From NCBI GenBank assembly GCA_936941155.1, contig CAKZJE010000031.1:124001-188000 (forward strand): 64,000 bases of DNA. The letters are read 5' to 3'. Below the pieces are notes generated by a model. It saw only the letters and a program-made list of their open reading frames with translations. It had not been told where the DNA came from and ran no database searches. Made by a program: the position numbers and the translations under genes. Shown here one piece after another: positions 36,419-45,315 of the stretch. Numbering within the stretch: the first letter of the stretch is position 1; the number at the start of each line of letters is the position of its first letter. This DNA comes from an uncultured Methylomonas sp. (GTDB lineage: Bacteria > Pseudomonadota > Gammaproteobacteria > Methylococcales > Methylomonadaceae).

Positions 36419-38260
36419 ATGAATTTAGCCTTGTTTCATTTCATTCGACCTTATTGGTTGCTTGCTTTTATTCCCCTTTTCATCATCACGGCTTTGATTC
36501 TTAAGCATAAACTGCAACGCGGCAACTGGGTCAACGTCTGTGATGCTGAATTATTGCCGTATATTTTGCAGGAAAAATCGGTAAAACAAAGCCGCTTTCC
36601 TATCATCAGCATTAATGTGATTGCCAGTGTTTTAACTATTTTAGCGTTAGCGGGCCCAACTTGGGAGCGTGTGCCATCGCCTGCGTTTCGCAATGATTCC
36701 GGCTTAGTGATTGCGCTGAATTTATCGCAAACGATGGAAGCGGGTGATATAAAACCGACGCGCTTGATTCGGGCGCGTTACAAAATTGCCGATATTTTAA
36801 AGCAGCGCAAAGATGGGCAAACCGCATTATTGGTGTATGCGGGCGATGCTTTTACCGTTACGCCGTTGACCAATGATAACGCCACGATTGCCAGCCAATT
36901 GGAAGCTCTAACGCCTGATATTATGCCGAGTGCGGGAAATAATACCTTGTTAGCGGTGGCAAAAGCGGTTGAATTGTTTAAGCAATCGGGTTTGCAAACA
37001 GGACAGATTTTGCTGATGACCGATGCCGTGAATCCTGATGAAATAGATAACGTGTTGAAATCATTAGGCGAGTATCAATTATCGGTATTAGCGGTTGGCA
37101 CAACACAAGGTGCGCCGATTAGTTTGCCGGATGGCGGCGGATTTTTAAAAGATGAGTCCGGCGCGATTGTGATTCCCAAATTATCCGCGCCAGAATTACA
37201 AAAACTCGCCAGTGACGGGCATGGCATTTATCAAACGATTAGCGATGACGACAGCGATATTAAGGCGTTAATTGCTGCTGTGGATAAATCTGTGCAAAAG
37301 GCTGGGGATGCTGGGGATAAAAACGCTAAAAATACCTTGTTGCTGGAAAAATGGGATGAAAAAGGTGTTTTGTTGTTGCTTTTGGTGTTGCCGTTAGCTG
37401 CATTGAGTTTTAGACGCGGCTTATTAATTTTCGCTTTTATTTTGATTTTGCCGTTGCCAAAAAATAGTTACGCCTTGGAATGGCAAGATTTATGGCAAAC
37501 CAAAGACCAGCAAGCGCAACAAGCTTATAAACAAGGACAGTTTGATAAAGCGGCGCAGTTATTTGCAGACCCAGCTTGGCAAGCGGCAGCAATGTATAAA
37601 TCGAAACAACCGGAAGTTAAGCAACTTAAAACACAAACGTCTGCGACAGGTTTTTATAATCAAGGCAATGTGTTGGCAAAAGCGGGTAAATATGAAGAAG
37701 CGATTAAAGCTTATGATGAATCATTAAAGCTGAACCCGAATGACGCGGATGCAAAATACAATAAAAAACTGGTTGAAGACGCGCTGAAAAAACAGCAACA
37801 AAAGCAGCAGCAAGATTCGCAGAATTCTCAAGATAAAAAACAGGATTCTGCTGAAAATAAAGACAAACAAGATCAGCAAAAACAAGAGAATAAAAACTCA
37901 AAAGAAAATAAAGATCATCAGGACAAGCAAGATAACAAACAGAGTCAAAATAATAACTCTGAAAGTCAGCAGCAACAATCACCACAAAGTGAAAATAAGC
38001 AGCAAAATCAACAAAATCAACAAAATCAACAACAGAAAGAGCAACAAAATCAGGACTTGAAAAACCAACAAAAAACCGCCGAGCAAGCGAAAAAAACACA
38101 ACCTGAAAAACCGCAACAACAAGCGCAGCAAGCAGCACAGCTAAAAGAAGATGAGAAAAAACAAGCAGATGAACAATGGCTCAATAGAATTCCAGACGAT
38201 CCGGCGGGTTTGTTGCGGCGCAAATTTAAATATCAATATGGACAACGGCAGCGACAATAA
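36419..38260 (+). CDS. batB: BatB/BatC-like VWA and TPR protein with Gln/Lys-rich tail
   Basis: A protein of 613 residues from ATG 36419. Two N-terminal membrane helices, a VWA domain (about 95-280) whose MIDAS reads NLSQT instead of DxSxS, a further helix pair (about 315-355), TPR units (about 365-455, FYNQGNVLAKAGKYEEAIKA) and a long Gln/Asn/Lys low-complexity region (about 455-590). The combination is a BatB-BatC fusion, common in Gammaproteobacteria. The first Asp of the MIDAS is Asn, so metal binding may be weak. Confidence 0.9.
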   Translation: MNLALFHFIRPYWLLAFIPLFIITALILKHKLQRGNWVNVCDAELLPYILQEKSVKQSRFPIISINVIASVLTILALAGPTWERVPSPAFRNDSGLVIALNLSQTMEAGDIKPTRLIRARYKIADILKQRKDGQTALLVYAGDAFTVTPLTNDNATIASQLEALTPDIMPSAGNNTLLAVAKAVELFKQSGLQTGQILLMTDAVNPDEIDNVLKSLGEYQLSVLAVGTTQGAPISLPDGGGFLKDESGAIVIPKLSAPELQKLASDGHGIYQTISDDDSDIKALIAAVDKSVQKAGDAGDKNAKNTLLLEKWDEKGVLLLLLVLPLAALSFRRGLLIFAFILILPLPKNSYALEWQDLWQTKDQQAQQAYKQGQFDKAAQLFADPAWQAAAMYKSKQPEVKQLKTQTSATGFYNQGNVLAKAGKYEEAIKAYDESLKLNPNDADAKYNKKLVEDALKKQQQKQQQDSQNSQDKKQDSAENKDKQDQQKQENKNSKENKDHQDKQDNKQSQNNNSESQQQQSPQSENKQQNQQNQQNQQQKEQQNQDLKNQQKTAEQAKKTQPEKPQQQAQQAAQLKEDEKKQADEQWLNRIPDDPAGLLRRKFKYQYGQRQRQ

Positions 38261-38326
38261 TCATCGGCGCACAGTTGATAAAGTTTCAGATGAAACTCGG
38301 CATTCTATTTTCTGGAGGTTTTAAAG

Positions 38327-40039
38327 ATGAAGTTTACGTTTTCTCGGCAGGTTTTGTTTTTACTGGTATGGCAAACAGCAGCGATTGCCGTGCCGATTAA
38401 AGTGGATGTGGATCGGCAAAAAGTTAGTTTAAATGAATCGTTTCAGATTGTTTTTTCCACATCCGAAGACCCTGATGGCAATCCTGATTTTAAGCCGTTG
38501 GAAAAAGATTTTGAAATTATCAATAAAAATCAAAGTAGTACTTCATCTTGGGTGAATGGCGCGGCAAGCAGCACGATTCAATGGACATTTGATGTGATGG
38601 CGAAACACGCGGGGAGCGTGACGATTCCCGCGCTGCATTTTGGCAGTGAAACCAGCCCTGCGAAAACAATTGAGGTGACAGAAGGTAAAAACGTGCAGCC
38701 TGATGTGACAACCAATGATGCGGAATTATTTTTGGAAGTAGAAACGCCCACGCCAGCAAAAGAACGCTATGTGCAATCGCAAGTGTTGTATACCTTGCGC
38801 TTTTTCAGGCGCGTGAATATTGCGGAAGCGAGTTTAAAAGACCCCGAAATTGCTGATGCGGTGGTGACAAAATTAGGTGAGGATAAAAATTATCGCACGC
38901 AATTAAAAGGCGTTGAATATGCGGTGACGGAACGCAATTATGCGATTTTTCCGCAAAAAAGTGGACAAATCACCATTCCGGCTCTGACTTTGACGGCGGC
39001 TGTTTTGGAAAGCGGCGATCAATCGGGTTTCGGTGGATTTTTTGGCGCACAAGCCACTCGCAGAGAGCGCGTTTCTTCTCAACCTGTGGTGTTAAATGTT
39101 TTGCCAGCACCTGCAACATTTAAAGAACATTGGTTAGCAGCGCAGAAAATGGAGTTAAAACAACAATGGTCGGGTGATGTGCTGAATATGAAGGTGGGCG
39201 AGCCATTAACACGCACGTTAACGTTGACCGCACAAGGCACGCCGATTGGACAATTGCCGACTTTGCATCAAGCGACAAGCAATGAGGATTTGAAAAGTTA
39301 TCCAGATCAACCGCGATTGGAAGAGCAAAAAAGTCCACAAGGTGTGGTGGCTGTCAGAGAAGAAAAAATAGCATTTATTCCAGCAAAAGCAGGCACTTAT
39401 ATGTTACCAGCCTTGCAGATTACTTGGTTCAATGTAAAAACTGGACAAATTGAAACAGCGAAATTGCCTAGCGTTACGGTGATAGTGACGGGTTCTGCAC
39501 AAACTGCAAACGCGAATGCAGCGACACCTGTGGATAAAACAGTTGAAAACTCTGTGGATAAACAAGCAGTTATTAACAATGTACCTTTAGCAAATAACAA
39601 CTCTGCTGCTGCAAATAATTATCTATGGCAAGGATTGGCGGCGTTTTTTGCCATCGGTTGGTTTGCAACGATTATCTTTATGGTTAAGACTCGCAAAAAA
39701 GAGTCAAGTTTGGATGTTTCTAAAACTATTGATAATTCAACGGCTTCAATCAATTCTGATTTGAAAAAAGCGTGTGTTAATAATGATGCGAATGCGGCGA
39801 AACAACTTTTGATTGCTTGGGGAACAGGAAAATATAATGCGAATACGCTAGGAACGATTGCGCAGTTTTGCGATGCTCGCTTAAGCAATGAAATTCTCAT
39901 TCTGAATCAATCGTTATATGGAAAAAGTGCGCAAAACTGGGATGGAAAAAAGTTATTTCAAGCTTTTAGCGAGCATAAAGCCATGGAAAAAGCTAAACCA
40001 AAACAACAGGATAAATTAGAGCCATTGCATCGTTTATAA
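38327..40039 (+). CDS. batD: BatD-like protein
   Basis: A protein of 570 residues with a signal peptide (QVLFLLVWQTAAIAVPIKV), several Ig-like BatD repeats (VDRQKVSLNESFQIVFSTS; ERYVQSQVLYTLRFFRRVNI), and a C-terminal membrane helix (about 427-445) followed by a cytoplasmic helical domain of about 110 residues. It is the periplasmic partner of the BatA and BatB VWA proteins. CTGGAGG precedes the ATG. Last gene of the bat cluster. Confidence 0.92.
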   Translation: MKFTFSRQVLFLLVWQTAAIAVPIKVDVDRQKVSLNESFQIVFSTSEDPDGNPDFKPLEKDFEIINKNQSSTSSWVNGAASSTIQWTFDVMAKHAGSVTIPALHFGSETSPAKTIEVTEGKNVQPDVTTNDAELFLEVETPTPAKERYVQSQVLYTLRFFRRVNIAEASLKDPEIADAVVTKLGEDKNYRTQLKGVEYAVTERNYAIFPQKSGQITIPALTLTAAVLESGDQSGFGGFFGAQATRRERVSSQPVVLNVLPAPATFKEHWLAAQKMELKQQWSGDVLNMKVGEPLTRTLTLTAQGTPIGQLPTLHQATSNEDLKSYPDQPRLEEQKSPQGVVAVREEKIAFIPAKAGTYMLPALQITWFNVKTGQIETAKLPSVTVIVTGSAQTANANAATPVDKTVENSVDKQAVINNVPLANNNSAAANNYLWQGLAAFFAIGWFATIIFMVKTRKKESSLDVSKTIDNSTASINSDLKKACVNNDANAAKQLLIAWGTGKYNANTLGTIAQFCDARLSNEILILNQSLYGKSAQNWDGKKLFQAFSEHKAMEKAKPKQQDKLEPLHRL

Positions 40040-40357
40040 GTGTTTTGCTTGATGAGAAAACAGCTAATTATTTGAATAGATTCAGAAAAGAAATCCTTCT
40101 TACAAACAAAATATTTTCGCTGCGAAGAGGTTTTGTTAATCCATTTTAGGAAAGCGCGAATTTCCCTCATTTTTGCAAAATGTTCTTTGCTATCTTTCGA
40201 CTAACTAAGCTATTATTCTGCTCGGATTCTTTACTTGCACTGAGGATTTAAACGCGGTGCATTGTTATGACATCGTTAGGTTTGGGGATGATTTTTTTAT
40301 CAACAGCGTAACGTAAATGATGTATTAAGCCACGATTTTATTTGGAGATTAGCCGAC
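40040..40357. other. Spacer between batD and the HD protein gene
   Basis: 318 bp in which I find no gene, RNA or clear repeat. It presumably carries the promoter of the HD gene. Confidence 0.4.
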
Positions 40358-41215
40358 ATGTTCAACCCCACTCAAATTGTAATAGACGAATTCGTCGAAC
40401 ACATCAGAAATTCCTATCACAAAACTTATGGGCAGCTTGATAGCGGCTATCCTGATATTGTGGCTTTCGTAGGTCGTCTTGCTTTGGAAAATATTGCTAA
40501 CTCCGATGCTGCTTATCACGATGTGATTCACACGATGATGGTGACAGATGTAGGGCTGGAAATTTTACGCGGAAAACATATTTCACACGGTGGCGTAACC
40601 ACTAAAGATTGGCTGCATTTTATGATTTCACTGCTGTGCCATGACATCGGCTATGTGCGCGGCGTGTGCAGAGGCGATAAAGATGGGCGTTATGTGAAAG
40701 ATATGGAAGGTAATTTAATTACCCTTGAGCCGGGCGCGACTGATGCTGCTTTAACACCTTATCATGTTGCACGCGGAAAATTATTTATCCGTGAACGGTT
40801 TGGACATGTAAAAATTTTGGATGCCAGCGTAATTGAAGCGAATATTGAACACACGCGCTTTCCTGTGCCGCAAGATGAAATTCACAATACCACGTCAGAT
40901 TACCCCGGTTTATTACGCGCCGCAGATTTGATTGGGCAACTTGCGGATATTAACTATATGCGCAAAATTGCCTCATTATTCAATGAGTTCCGTGAAACAG
41001 GTGCAAATGAAAAATTAGGTTATAAAACTGCCGCAGATTTACGCGCAGGTTATCCGGGCTTTTTCTGGAATATGGTTGCACCTTATATTCAAGATACGAT
41101 TCGGTTGTTGAATGTAACCCAAGAAGGAAAACAATGGGTCTCAAATTTGTATGCACATGTGTTTGCTGAAGAACATAATGTGCATTCATTAGGTGTTGAG
41201 AGAGTGACTGATTAA
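40358..41215 (+). CDS. HD-domain metal-dependent phosphohydrolase-like protein
   Basis: A protein of 285 residues, soluble, with the HD metal ligands H54 and H58 in YHDVIHT, H95-D96 in LCHDIG and a late Asp in RAADLIGQ. HD enzymes hydrolyse phosphate esters, including cyclic nucleotides. It converges on an adenylate cyclase gene just 54 bp away, so a role as the cyclic-nucleotide hydrolase opposing that cyclase is attractive but only inference from position. The family is uncharacterised as far as I know. Confidence 0.82.
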   Translation: MFNPTQIVIDEFVEHIRNSYHKTYGQLDSGYPDIVAFVGRLALENIANSDAAYHDVIHTMMVTDVGLEILRGKHISHGGVTTKDWLHFMISLLCHDIGYVRGVCRGDKDGRYVKDMEGNLITLEPGATDAALTPYHVARGKLFIRERFGHVKILDASVIEANIEHTRFPVPQDEIHNTTSDYPGLLRAADLIGQLADINYMRKIASLFNEFRETGANEKLGYKTAADLRAGYPGFFWNMVAPYIQDTIRLLNVTQEGKQWVSNLYAHVFAEEHNVHSLGVERVTD

Positions 41216-41230
41216 CAGCTCGGCAATATT

Positions 41231-41263
41231 ACGACTGGCAGTTTTTCAACAACTGCCAGTCGT
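41231..41263. repeat. 33-bp palindromic repeat, type D copy 3
   Basis: Perfect 13-bp arms (ACGACTGGCAGTT / AACTGCCAGTCGT) between the convergent HD and cyclase genes, where it could terminate both. Confidence 0.9.
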
Positions 41264-41268
41264 GATGA

Positions 41269-43569
41269 TTATTTTGACTCCATCACCCACACACCATCCC
41301 AACTATCATCAAGATTGGCGTTTTCAAGTTGATGACATCTCTCTAAATACATTTTGCAGATTTTATCGTCTGGATTTAAAGCCAGCGCATCATTAAACAA
41401 GGTAATTGCTTGTTGCCAATCACGTTTGCGATATTTGCTTAAGCCATTTTTAAACAGCGTTAATACTTCCACGATATGTGGAAACGTTTGTTCCGTGTGA
41501 TAATCCAAAACTTCATAAATCGCCACAGGTTTGGTTTTTCCTTTCACTACCACATAGTCCACTTCGCGAGTTCGGTAAGTGTCTTTCAGTTTTGCGTAAG
41601 TAAATTCACTGATTAAAATATGTGCGCCGTATTGTTTGCAAGCCGATTCTAGTCGCGCTGCTAAATTCACGCCGTCACCGATAATGGTGAAGTCCATCCG
41701 TTTTTGTGAGCCAATATTTCCTGAAACCACCACATCGGTATTTAAGCCGATACCAATATCTAAAGGTAATTTACCTTCGTCAGCGCGTTTGGTGTTCCAG
41801 ATTTGCAATTCACGAATCATCGCAATCGCAGTACGCATGGCGCGGTCTTCATCATCATTATGTGTGACCGGAATGCCGAATACCGCCATAATCGCGTCAC
41901 CGATAAATTTGTCTAACATGCCTTCTTCTTTTTGAATGCAATCCACCATGATTGTGAAATATTCATTCAACAAAGAAACTGTGCCTTGCGCACCGAGTTG
42001 TTCTGTTAGTGTTGTGAAGCCGCGTACATCGGAAAATAATGTTGTACAAACTACGCTACGTCCGCCTAAAATTTCTGAACCACTGGCAACCAATTGATCT
42101 GCAATTGACGGATCCATATAGCGCGACATAGTTGATTTTAAACGCTTTTCATTACTAATATCTTCAATCACCAACATAAAACCGATGCGTTTTTTATCTG
42201 CTCCTAGCAAAGGTTGCACGGTTAAATTGACTGACAAATTCTGATCTTTCACTTCCAACTGTGCATCCATCATAATTTGTTGCTGCTGATGCTCTTCTAC
42301 AGTGCGGATTTTGTCCATAATCCACGCATTTGCGCCGGCGAAGAAGTTTTGAGCCGGTTGGTCTAAGATTTGTTCGGCAGTGACTTGTAAAATTCTTAAT
42401 CCTGCCGCGTTACAAGTGACGATTTTTTCCGCGCCGTCTAGGGTAATCAAACCATTCGACATGCTCTCTAGCATTGCCTCGTTATAGTTTTTCATGTTCT
42501 GTACGTCGGCGAACAGCTTGGCGTTTTCAAGGGCAATGGAAACTTGAGCAGTAAACGCGCGTAGCCGAGCTTCATCTTCATTACTGAAAGGGCCGCCGCG
42601 TTTGTTTAACACTTGCGTTACGCCAATGGTTTTCCCCTGTTTATTGATAACAGGCACGCACAGAATCGAGCGGGTGAAAAAGCCGGTTTTTTTATCGAAA
42701 GCGGGATTAAAGCGTAAATCCGCATAGGCGTAAGGAATATTAATACTTTTTTCGGTGGTAAATACCGCACCGGCAATGCCTAAATGATTCGGCAGGCGAA
42801 TTTGCATGGCTTCTAAACCTTGCCCGACTTCTGACCACAAATCGTTGGTTTTTTCATCATTTAAAAACAAGGTAGAACGCTCTGCATTCAATAAGCGTGT
42901 GGCTTCGCCCATAACTTTTTGCAGCAACGAACCGAGTTTAATATCGGCGGTGACTTCCGAAACTACATTGATAAATTCCATTTCTTGCTGACGACTTGCC
43001 TGCATTCGCTCAATTAATTGCGCACTTTCTAACGCTAAAGCTGCTTGGCTGGTCATCGCCTCAAACAAAGAGCGGTCGTCATCATTAAATTCGCCTTCGA
43101 TTTTATTCAGAACTTGCGCAACCCCAATAATATTGCCTTTGCCGGTGCGCACTGGCACGCACAGAATGCTTTTAGTAATAAAATTGGTTTGTTCATCCAC
43201 ATTGCGATTGAAATACGGATTGTTGTAAGGGTCATGGCTGATAATGCTTTCGCCACTGTTGTACACAAAGCCTGCGATGCCGGTTTTGTTCAGAATCCGA
43301 ATCGCACGATGTGCTGTGCCTTGTGCAAAACGTGAGTAAAGTTCGTTGGTTTCAAAATCATTCAAAAACAATGAGCCGCGTTCTGCATGAAGTTCTGTGG
43401 TGCACATTTCCATTAGCACAATCAGTACATCATCCAATGTATCTTGCGTGGAAATACGCTTAGAAATTTTTAATAAAATGTCAGCTTCACGCATCCATTT
43501 TTTTTGTTTAGCAGTTTCGGCAGCACTATTGCGTTTGACCGGAGTTCGGATTTCTGTTTTTTCAGTCAT
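41269..43569 (-). CDS. Adenylate cyclase, class III, with two GAF and a PAS domain
   Basis: A protein of 766 residues: GAF 1 (about 30-185), GAF 2 (about 205-350), a PAS domain (about 360-480), a class III cyclase domain (about 510-690) and a C-terminal TPR-like pair. The two metal aspartates are in LFSDVRGFT and FIGDAIMAVFG, and the specificity pair is Lys (in LDKFIGD) and Asp (in MDFTIIGD), so ATP is the expected substrate. No membrane segment. It overlaps the coiled-coil gene upstream by 8 bp. Confidence 0.94.
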   Translation of the reverse strand: MTEKTEIRTPVKRNSAAETAKQKKWMREADILLKISKRISTQDTLDDVLIVLMEMCTTELHAERGSLFLNDFETNELYSRFAQGTAHRAIRILNKTGIAGFVYNSGESIISHDPYNNPYFNRNVDEQTNFITKSILCVPVRTGKGNIIGVAQVLNKIEGEFNDDDRSLFEAMTSQAALALESAQLIERMQASRQQEMEFINVVSEVTADIKLGSLLQKVMGEATRLLNAERSTLFLNDEKTNDLWSEVGQGLEAMQIRLPNHLGIAGAVFTTEKSINIPYAYADLRFNPAFDKKTGFFTRSILCVPVINKQGKTIGVTQVLNKRGGPFSNEDEARLRAFTAQVSIALENAKLFADVQNMKNYNEAMLESMSNGLITLDGAEKIVTCNAAGLRILQVTAEQILDQPAQNFFAGANAWIMDKIRTVEEHQQQQIMMDAQLEVKDQNLSVNLTVQPLLGADKKRIGFMLVIEDISNEKRLKSTMSRYMDPSIADQLVASGSEILGGRSVVCTTLFSDVRGFTTLTEQLGAQGTVSLLNEYFTIMVDCIQKEEGMLDKFIGDAIMAVFGIPVTHNDDEDRAMRTAIAMIRELQIWNTKRADEGKLPLDIGIGLNTDVVVSGNIGSQKRMDFTIIGDGVNLAARLESACKQYGAHILISEFTYAKLKDTYRTREVDYVVVKGKTKPVAIYEVLDYHTEQTFPHIVEVLTLFKNGLSKYRKRDWQQAITLFNDALALNPDDKICKMYLERCHQLENANLDDSWDGVWVMESK

Positions 43570-43999
43570 GGCTTAACAAAGAGTTTTCTAGTTGCTCACG
43601 GGTCGCTTGGATAATTGCTTGTAATTGCGCAATTTCTACGTTGGCGGATTGTTGGAGTTGTTGTACAGCGTTTTCTTTTTCGATTTTGGCGGTTTCTAGC
43701 TGTTCGCGTAACTTTGCGACAGTGTCTTTTAACAGTCTAATTTCAGCAGAAGACGTGGAAATGGTTTGTTGTATTTGACTTTGCTGTTCTCTAAAAGCAT
43801 TTTCTAACGTGTCGCGCAATGTCGCAATGGTGACTTTTAAAAGACCGATTTCTTGGTTTGCAGCGACAGCTGCGGCTTGAACAGCTTTATCTTTATGGCT
43901 TTGGGCTAATTCTAATTCGTCACGCAAGACCTGAATAATGTTTTTCAGTTCGCGCACTTCGGTTTCAGATTGTGTGTGTTCGGTGGATGTTAAGTGCAT
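43562..43999 (-). CDS. Coiled-coil protein with 36-residue repeats, coupled to the cyclase
   Basis: A protein of 145 residues made almost wholly of a coiled coil. It contains four units of about 36 residues beginning EVRELKNIIQVLRDELE, EIGLLKVTIATLRDTLE, EIRLLKDTVAKLREQLE and EIAQLQAIIQATREQLE. No signal peptide or membrane helix. The gene overlaps the cyclase start by 8 bp, so the two are made together; a scaffold or dimerisation partner of the cyclase is plausible. I know no characterised homologue. Confidence 0.8.
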   Translation of the reverse strand: MHLTSTEHTQSETEVRELKNIIQVLRDELELAQSHKDKAVQAAAVAANQEIGLLKVTIATLRDTLENAFREQQSQIQQTISTSSAEIRLLKDTVAKLREQLETAKIEKENAVQQLQQSANVEIAQLQAIIQATREQLENSLLSHD

Positions 44000-44268
44000 G
44001 TTGATAACGGTTACCTTTTGACACGGGAGCTAAGAGATAGCAGATGATTTATTCTATCGCATTGTGAATATAACGATAACAAAAACACGCTAATTTTTAA
44101 GAAAATATTTTTGTTATTTAAAACTGCTATTATTTAGCATAACTGCATGTAATTCTAGTAGATAAATGTTAGAACATCGCAGTTTTTTAATCATTGTTAA
44201 GCTGTGCACTCGTTTTTATCAGCACATTAATTTTCGATTGGATGTAGCAGAATTAAGATAAAGATATT

Positions 44269-44496
44269 ATGGAAAACTTTATAACTCTCAAAAACAAAAT
44301 CAGTTTGTCAAACATGACAAGTTTGAAAAAAATAATCGGTTTTGTGCGTGAAATCAGTGGTGACGATGCTTATGAGCGTTATTTAGTGCATTGGCAACAG
44401 CATCATGCGCAACAAGGAGCTGAGCCTTTATCTCGGCAAGATTTTTTTAAAGCAGAGCAAGAACGCAAATGGAATGGCGTGAAGCGTTGTTGTTAG
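44269..44496 (+). CDS. YbdD/YjiX-family small protein (DUF466)
   Basis: The product of 75 residues from ATG 44269 (or 60 from ATG 44314, closer to the family length) matches the YbdD family by DDAYERYLVHWQQHH, PLSRQDFFKAEQERKW and the terminal RCC. In E. coli ybdD follows the peptide/pyruvate transporter gene cstA; no cstA-like gene is here. The 44000-44268 spacer before it shows nothing else. Confidence 0.78.
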   Translation: MENFITLKNKISLSNMTSLKKIIGFVREISGDDAYERYLVHWQQHHAQQGAEPLSRQDFFKAEQERKWNGVKRCC

Positions 44497-44502
44497 TGAA
44501 TC

Positions 44503-44535
44503 ACGACTGCCAGTTCTCAAAGGACTGGCAGTCGT
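44503..44535. repeat. 33-bp palindromic repeat, type D copy 4
   Basis: Arms ACGACTGCCAGTTC and GGACTGGCAGTCGT with one mismatched pair, between the convergent YbdD-like and DUF502 genes; possible bidirectional terminator. Confidence 0.88.
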
Positions 44536-44550
44536 TTTATAGCGTGAAAT

Positions 44551-45129
44551 TTATTGTGGTAAGTTGCCGATTTCATTGATTTTATTAAAATCAACGCCTA
44601 CGCTAATAATAAAGCTGGCGGCTTCTTCCACATCCATTTTGGATTTAATAACTTTCGACTCATGCACAATCACAGTAAAGCCAGATGTGGGGTTGGGGGA
44701 AGTGGGAATAAATAAAATATACATTTCTCCTTCTTTATTAGTGACATAAGCAGGTACCCAAATCCCTTGCTTAGGGTATTCAACATACACCACTTCTTTT
44801 GGTTCTTTTCTTTCGTGTCCTGAAAGCATGTTGACTACTTTTTTGGTCACGCGATAAATGCTATTTAAGACCGGAATTTTGTGAATAATTGCATCAATAC
44901 TGGCAATAATCAATGAGCGTCCCATGCTAACGCGGTATCCGACATACGCAAACATGGCAAAACTGATTAAAAATAACGTGAAAGTCATTATGTAATTGTC
45001 AGAATAGTTGTAAACCATTTTGAACAATTCGGAAACCAAGTCTTTTACAAAAGACACGATTTTCAAAATGACAACGATAGGGATAAATGCCAGCACCCCA
45101 ATTAAAAAGAAATTAAAGATTTTTTTCAT
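44551..45129 (-). CDS. DUF502 membrane protein
   Basis: A protein of 192 residues with two membrane helices (about 6-28 and 47-68), then the DUF502 soluble domain with IPVLNSIYRVTKKVVNML and the hallmark FIPTSPNPTSGF. These proteins are widespread and uncharacterised. It is divergent from the L,D-transpeptidase gene. Confidence 0.9.
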   Translation of the reverse strand: MKKIFNFFLIGVLAFIPIVVILKIVSFVKDLVSELFKMVYNYSDNYIMTFTLFLISFAMFAYVGYRVSMGRSLIIASIDAIIHKIPVLNSIYRVTKKVVNMLSGHERKEPKEVVYVEYPKQGIWVPAYVTNKEGEMYILFIPTSPNPTSGFTVIVHESKVIKSKMDVEEAASFIISVGVDFNKINEIGNLPQ

Positions 45130-45315
45130 CTGTAAACCCTCTGCTTAAATAAATATTGTTATTGTTGTCTTAACGCATCGAGACAAGTTTGCAGGATAAC
45201 TAAGCAAACTGTCTCGTTTTCAGGTGATTTTTTGCACTACTCTTTGTGTTGTTTTATGTTATTCTTTCGTGAAGATTATATCGCATCAAAAATGTCGCTG
45301 TGCAGCAAAAATATT

